Source of the DNA: Parvicella sp041583015
GTDB taxonomy: Bacteria; Bacteroidota; Bacteroidia; Flavobacteriales_D; Parvicellaceae
DNA length: 7,461 nt
Assembly (NCBI GenBank): GCA_041583015.1
Contig: JBFHGR010000148.1
Location: 1 to 7,461, forward strand
Direction of reading: 5' to 3'
The translations under genes and the position numbers were made by a program. The notes beneath the pieces were generated by a model that saw only the letters and a program-made list of their open reading frames with translations, made no database searches and had not been told where the DNA came from. This document shows positions 6,341-7,461 of this stretch, one piece after another; position 1 is the first letter of the stretch, and the number at the start of each line of letters is the position of its first letter.

Positions 6341-7012
6341 TTAATACCCCTTCAGCCAATAATACACTAACTTGACATACTCATTATTCACCATGATGAG
6401 TGCTTGCTCGTTACCCCACCAAGTTTCTTCTTTATAAGTAGAGCTTTTGGCACCTCTAAGGATTACTTTAATGCCTTTTTCAGCAAACTTATCCATGAAT
6501 ACATAATTAATTCTACGTAAGTGAAAATAATCTGACACCACAATAATGGTTTTGTAGTTGTTGTCCAAAGAGAATTGTAAAATCTCGTCACTTTCTTCTT
6601 TTGTGGATGTTCCTTTGGGAATAGGGATAATCGATTCACTCGGGACATTTACTTGCAATAGGAATTCTTGCATAAGCAAGGCGTCTGGAATGCATTTGTC
6701 TTCATTGCCGCCATTCCACGCCATTTGGTCTATGCCATAATTGGCGCCCAGTGGAATGATTTTGTCGCTCCACCCATCTTCCATCAATTGCTTGGCTGCC
6801 ATTGGTCTGTCGTAAATGTTGCCCCCCAAAATAAAGATAGCGTCTGCTTTTTCTAATGGGCTTTCTTTCATTAGAAAATTGCCTATGCCGCTTAAGATAG
6901 GTTTGTTAAAGAGTATAAATAAAACCAAAATGGCGCAAAGAACCCATGAGGTCTTGCGCCATTTTCTATAAAATTTGGAAATGCTAAACCATAATTTGTC
7001 CAGGAATTCCAT
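6341..7012 (-). CDS. Membrane-anchored YdcF/DUF218 family protein
   Basis: This encodes 223 residues from the ATG at 7012. The frame also holds an upstream ATG at 7057, but that would overlap the preceding gene by 40 bp, whereas 7012 lies 5 nt after its stop codon. A basic N-terminus (RKWRK, 16-20) precedes one transmembrane helix at about 22-39, predicting an N-in anchor with the rest in the periplasm. The soluble part shows the DUF218 (SanA/ElyC/YdcF) pattern: ADAIFILGGN at 57-65, STKEESDEI at 136-144, IIVVSDYFHLRR at 156-167, and a C-terminal WWGNEQAL...NEYVKLVYYWLKG block at 198-222. E. coli relatives affect envelope barrier function (SanA, ElyC) or bind S-adenosylmethionine (YdcF); none gives a firm biochemical role here. 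It is probably translated from the same mRNA as the coiled-coil protein upstream. A perfect inverted repeat lies within codons 16-29. Confidence 0.9.
   Translation of the reverse strand: MEFLDKLWFSISKFYRKWRKTSWVLCAILVLFILFNKPILSGIGNFLMKESPLEKADAIFILGGNIYDRPMAAKQLMEDGWSDKIIPLGANYGIDQMAWNGGNEDKCIPDALLMQEFLLQVNVPSESIIPIPKGTSTKEESDEILQFSLDNNYKTIIVVSDYFHLRRINYVFMDKFAEKGIKVILRGAKSSTYKEETWWGNEQALIMVNNEYVKLVYYWLKGY
6927..6965 (-). repeat. Perfect 12-bp inverted repeat inside the ydcF-like gene
   Basis: AAAATGGCGCAA at 6927-6938 is exactly complementary to TTGCGCCATTTT at 6954-6965, with a 15-nt spacer. In the alternative pairing, A6938-C6944 can pair with G6950-T6955 around a one-base bulge, extending the hairpin to a small loop. 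The stem's GC-rich core (GGCGCAA/TTGCGCC) stands out from the surrounding AT-rich DNA. On the coding strand it covers nucleotides 48-86 of the gene, encoding the basic flank and first part of the transmembrane helix, and is followed by a T-rich stretch. Confidence 0.85.
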
Positions 7013-7017
7013 TTTAA

Positions 7018-7461
7018 TTATTTTACAACCATTACAAGGTATTTGGATATACTCCAAAATGCCTTAGGGTCTTTAATTACAAGTTTACTGATGTTATCGC
7101 CTTCTACTAACTCGTATGAAGATGATGGGTGACTTGTAGTCATTTCTACTTTGTTAAATCCCAAAGGAATTTCTGTTAAATCGTTGATGTTTACTTCTGT
7201 AAAATAGTCTTTGTTAAAGTCATCTGCTAATTCATTGTTTTTCCCTATTCCCAATACTCCGCCTTCTGTTGTTATTACCTTGTTGGCAATTAATTCCTTT
7301 TTAGTTCCGTAAGAATAGTATGCTGTGTTAAGTGCAATGGTTACATTTTCTAAGTCTGCAGATTTTTCTTGAAATGCAACAAACAACTCTCCAAACGCTG
7401 CATCTACATTTTCAAGATCTTGTTGTAATTGGAAAATTTCCATATTTTTTGCTTCTACCTC
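7018..7461 (-). CDS. Coiled-coil envelope protein, C-terminal part (start lies outside window), possibly Cbp1-like
   Basis: The frame is open from the window edge (7461) to the TAA at 7018-7020, giving 147 codons. An internal ATG at 7443 exists, but the six upstream codons (EVEAKN) continue the same charged helical pattern, so the gene probably begins beyond the edge. The first ~40 residues (heptad-like LQQDLENVD...FQEKSADLENVTIALN) look like the end of a coiled coil. Then follows a compact domain with TAYYSYGTKKEL, GGVLGIGKNNEL, DYFTEVNI, EIPLGFNKVEMTTSHPSSSYEL and FWSISKYLVMVV. From memory this resembles Bacteroidota proteins annotated as Cbp1-family collagen-binding adhesins or as hypothetical coiled-coil lipoproteins. 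I cannot confirm it, and the expected N-terminal signal is not visible. It is directly followed by the ydcF-like gene (5-nt gap), so the two are likely co-expressed. Confidence 0.75.
   Translation of the reverse strand, partial: EVEAKNMEIFQLQQDLENVDAAFGELFVAFQEKSADLENVTIALNTAYYSYGTKKELIANKVITTEGGVLGIGKNNELADDFNKDYFTEVNINDLTEIPLGFNKVEMTTSHPSSSYELVEGDNISKLVIKDPKAFWSISKYLVMVVK

Noticed and set aside
7013..7057. Longer ydcF-like start at 7057
   Set aside because: It would overlap the upstream gene by 40 bp and add a segment (IQIPCNGCKIIK) with no family similarity; the ATG at 7012 lies 5 nt after the upstream stop.

Overview
The window looks like a piece of a Bacteroidota chromosome, probably of the Flavobacteriales/Cytophagales type. 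The DNA is AT-rich, and clear Shine-Dalgarno sequences are absent before the genes. Several genes are instead preceded by the Bacteroidota -7 box TAnnTTTG. The content also fits: SpII lipoproteins with short mature N-termini, and a methionine synthase lacking its homocysteine domain. This placement is inference from sequence style; no marker gene for taxonomy is present.

Layout. Positions 1-516 (minus) hold the N-terminal 172 codons of a TtcA-type tRNA 2-thiocytidine synthetase that runs off the left edge. A 128-bp divergent promoter region separates it from two plus-strand lipoprotein genes of unknown function (645-1523 and 1544-1996), 20 bp apart and probably one transcript. A 254-bp gap between convergent genes (1997-2250) is almost entirely degenerate 7-bp tandem repeats in several families. 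Next come a minus-strand, membrane-anchored M48 metalloprotease (2251-3357) and, divergent from it, a large plus-strand cobalamin-dependent methionine synthase lacking the homocysteine-binding domain (about 3493-6204). After a short convergent gap, the minus strand carries a two-gene unit: an incomplete coiled-coil protein (7018-7461, start outside the window) followed 5 nt later by a membrane-anchored YdcF/DUF218 protein (6341-7012).

The genes do not form one pathway. They are core or housekeeping functions (tRNA thiolation, methionine synthesis, envelope proteolysis) mixed with poorly characterised envelope proteins. Four of the seven proteins are predicted to be exported or to have a periplasmic domain. 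I see no mobile element, phage gene, toxin-antitoxin pair, CRISPR array or defence system. The least explained items are the heptanucleotide repeat tract at 2000-2250 and a perfect 12-bp inverted repeat inside the start of the ydcF-like gene.
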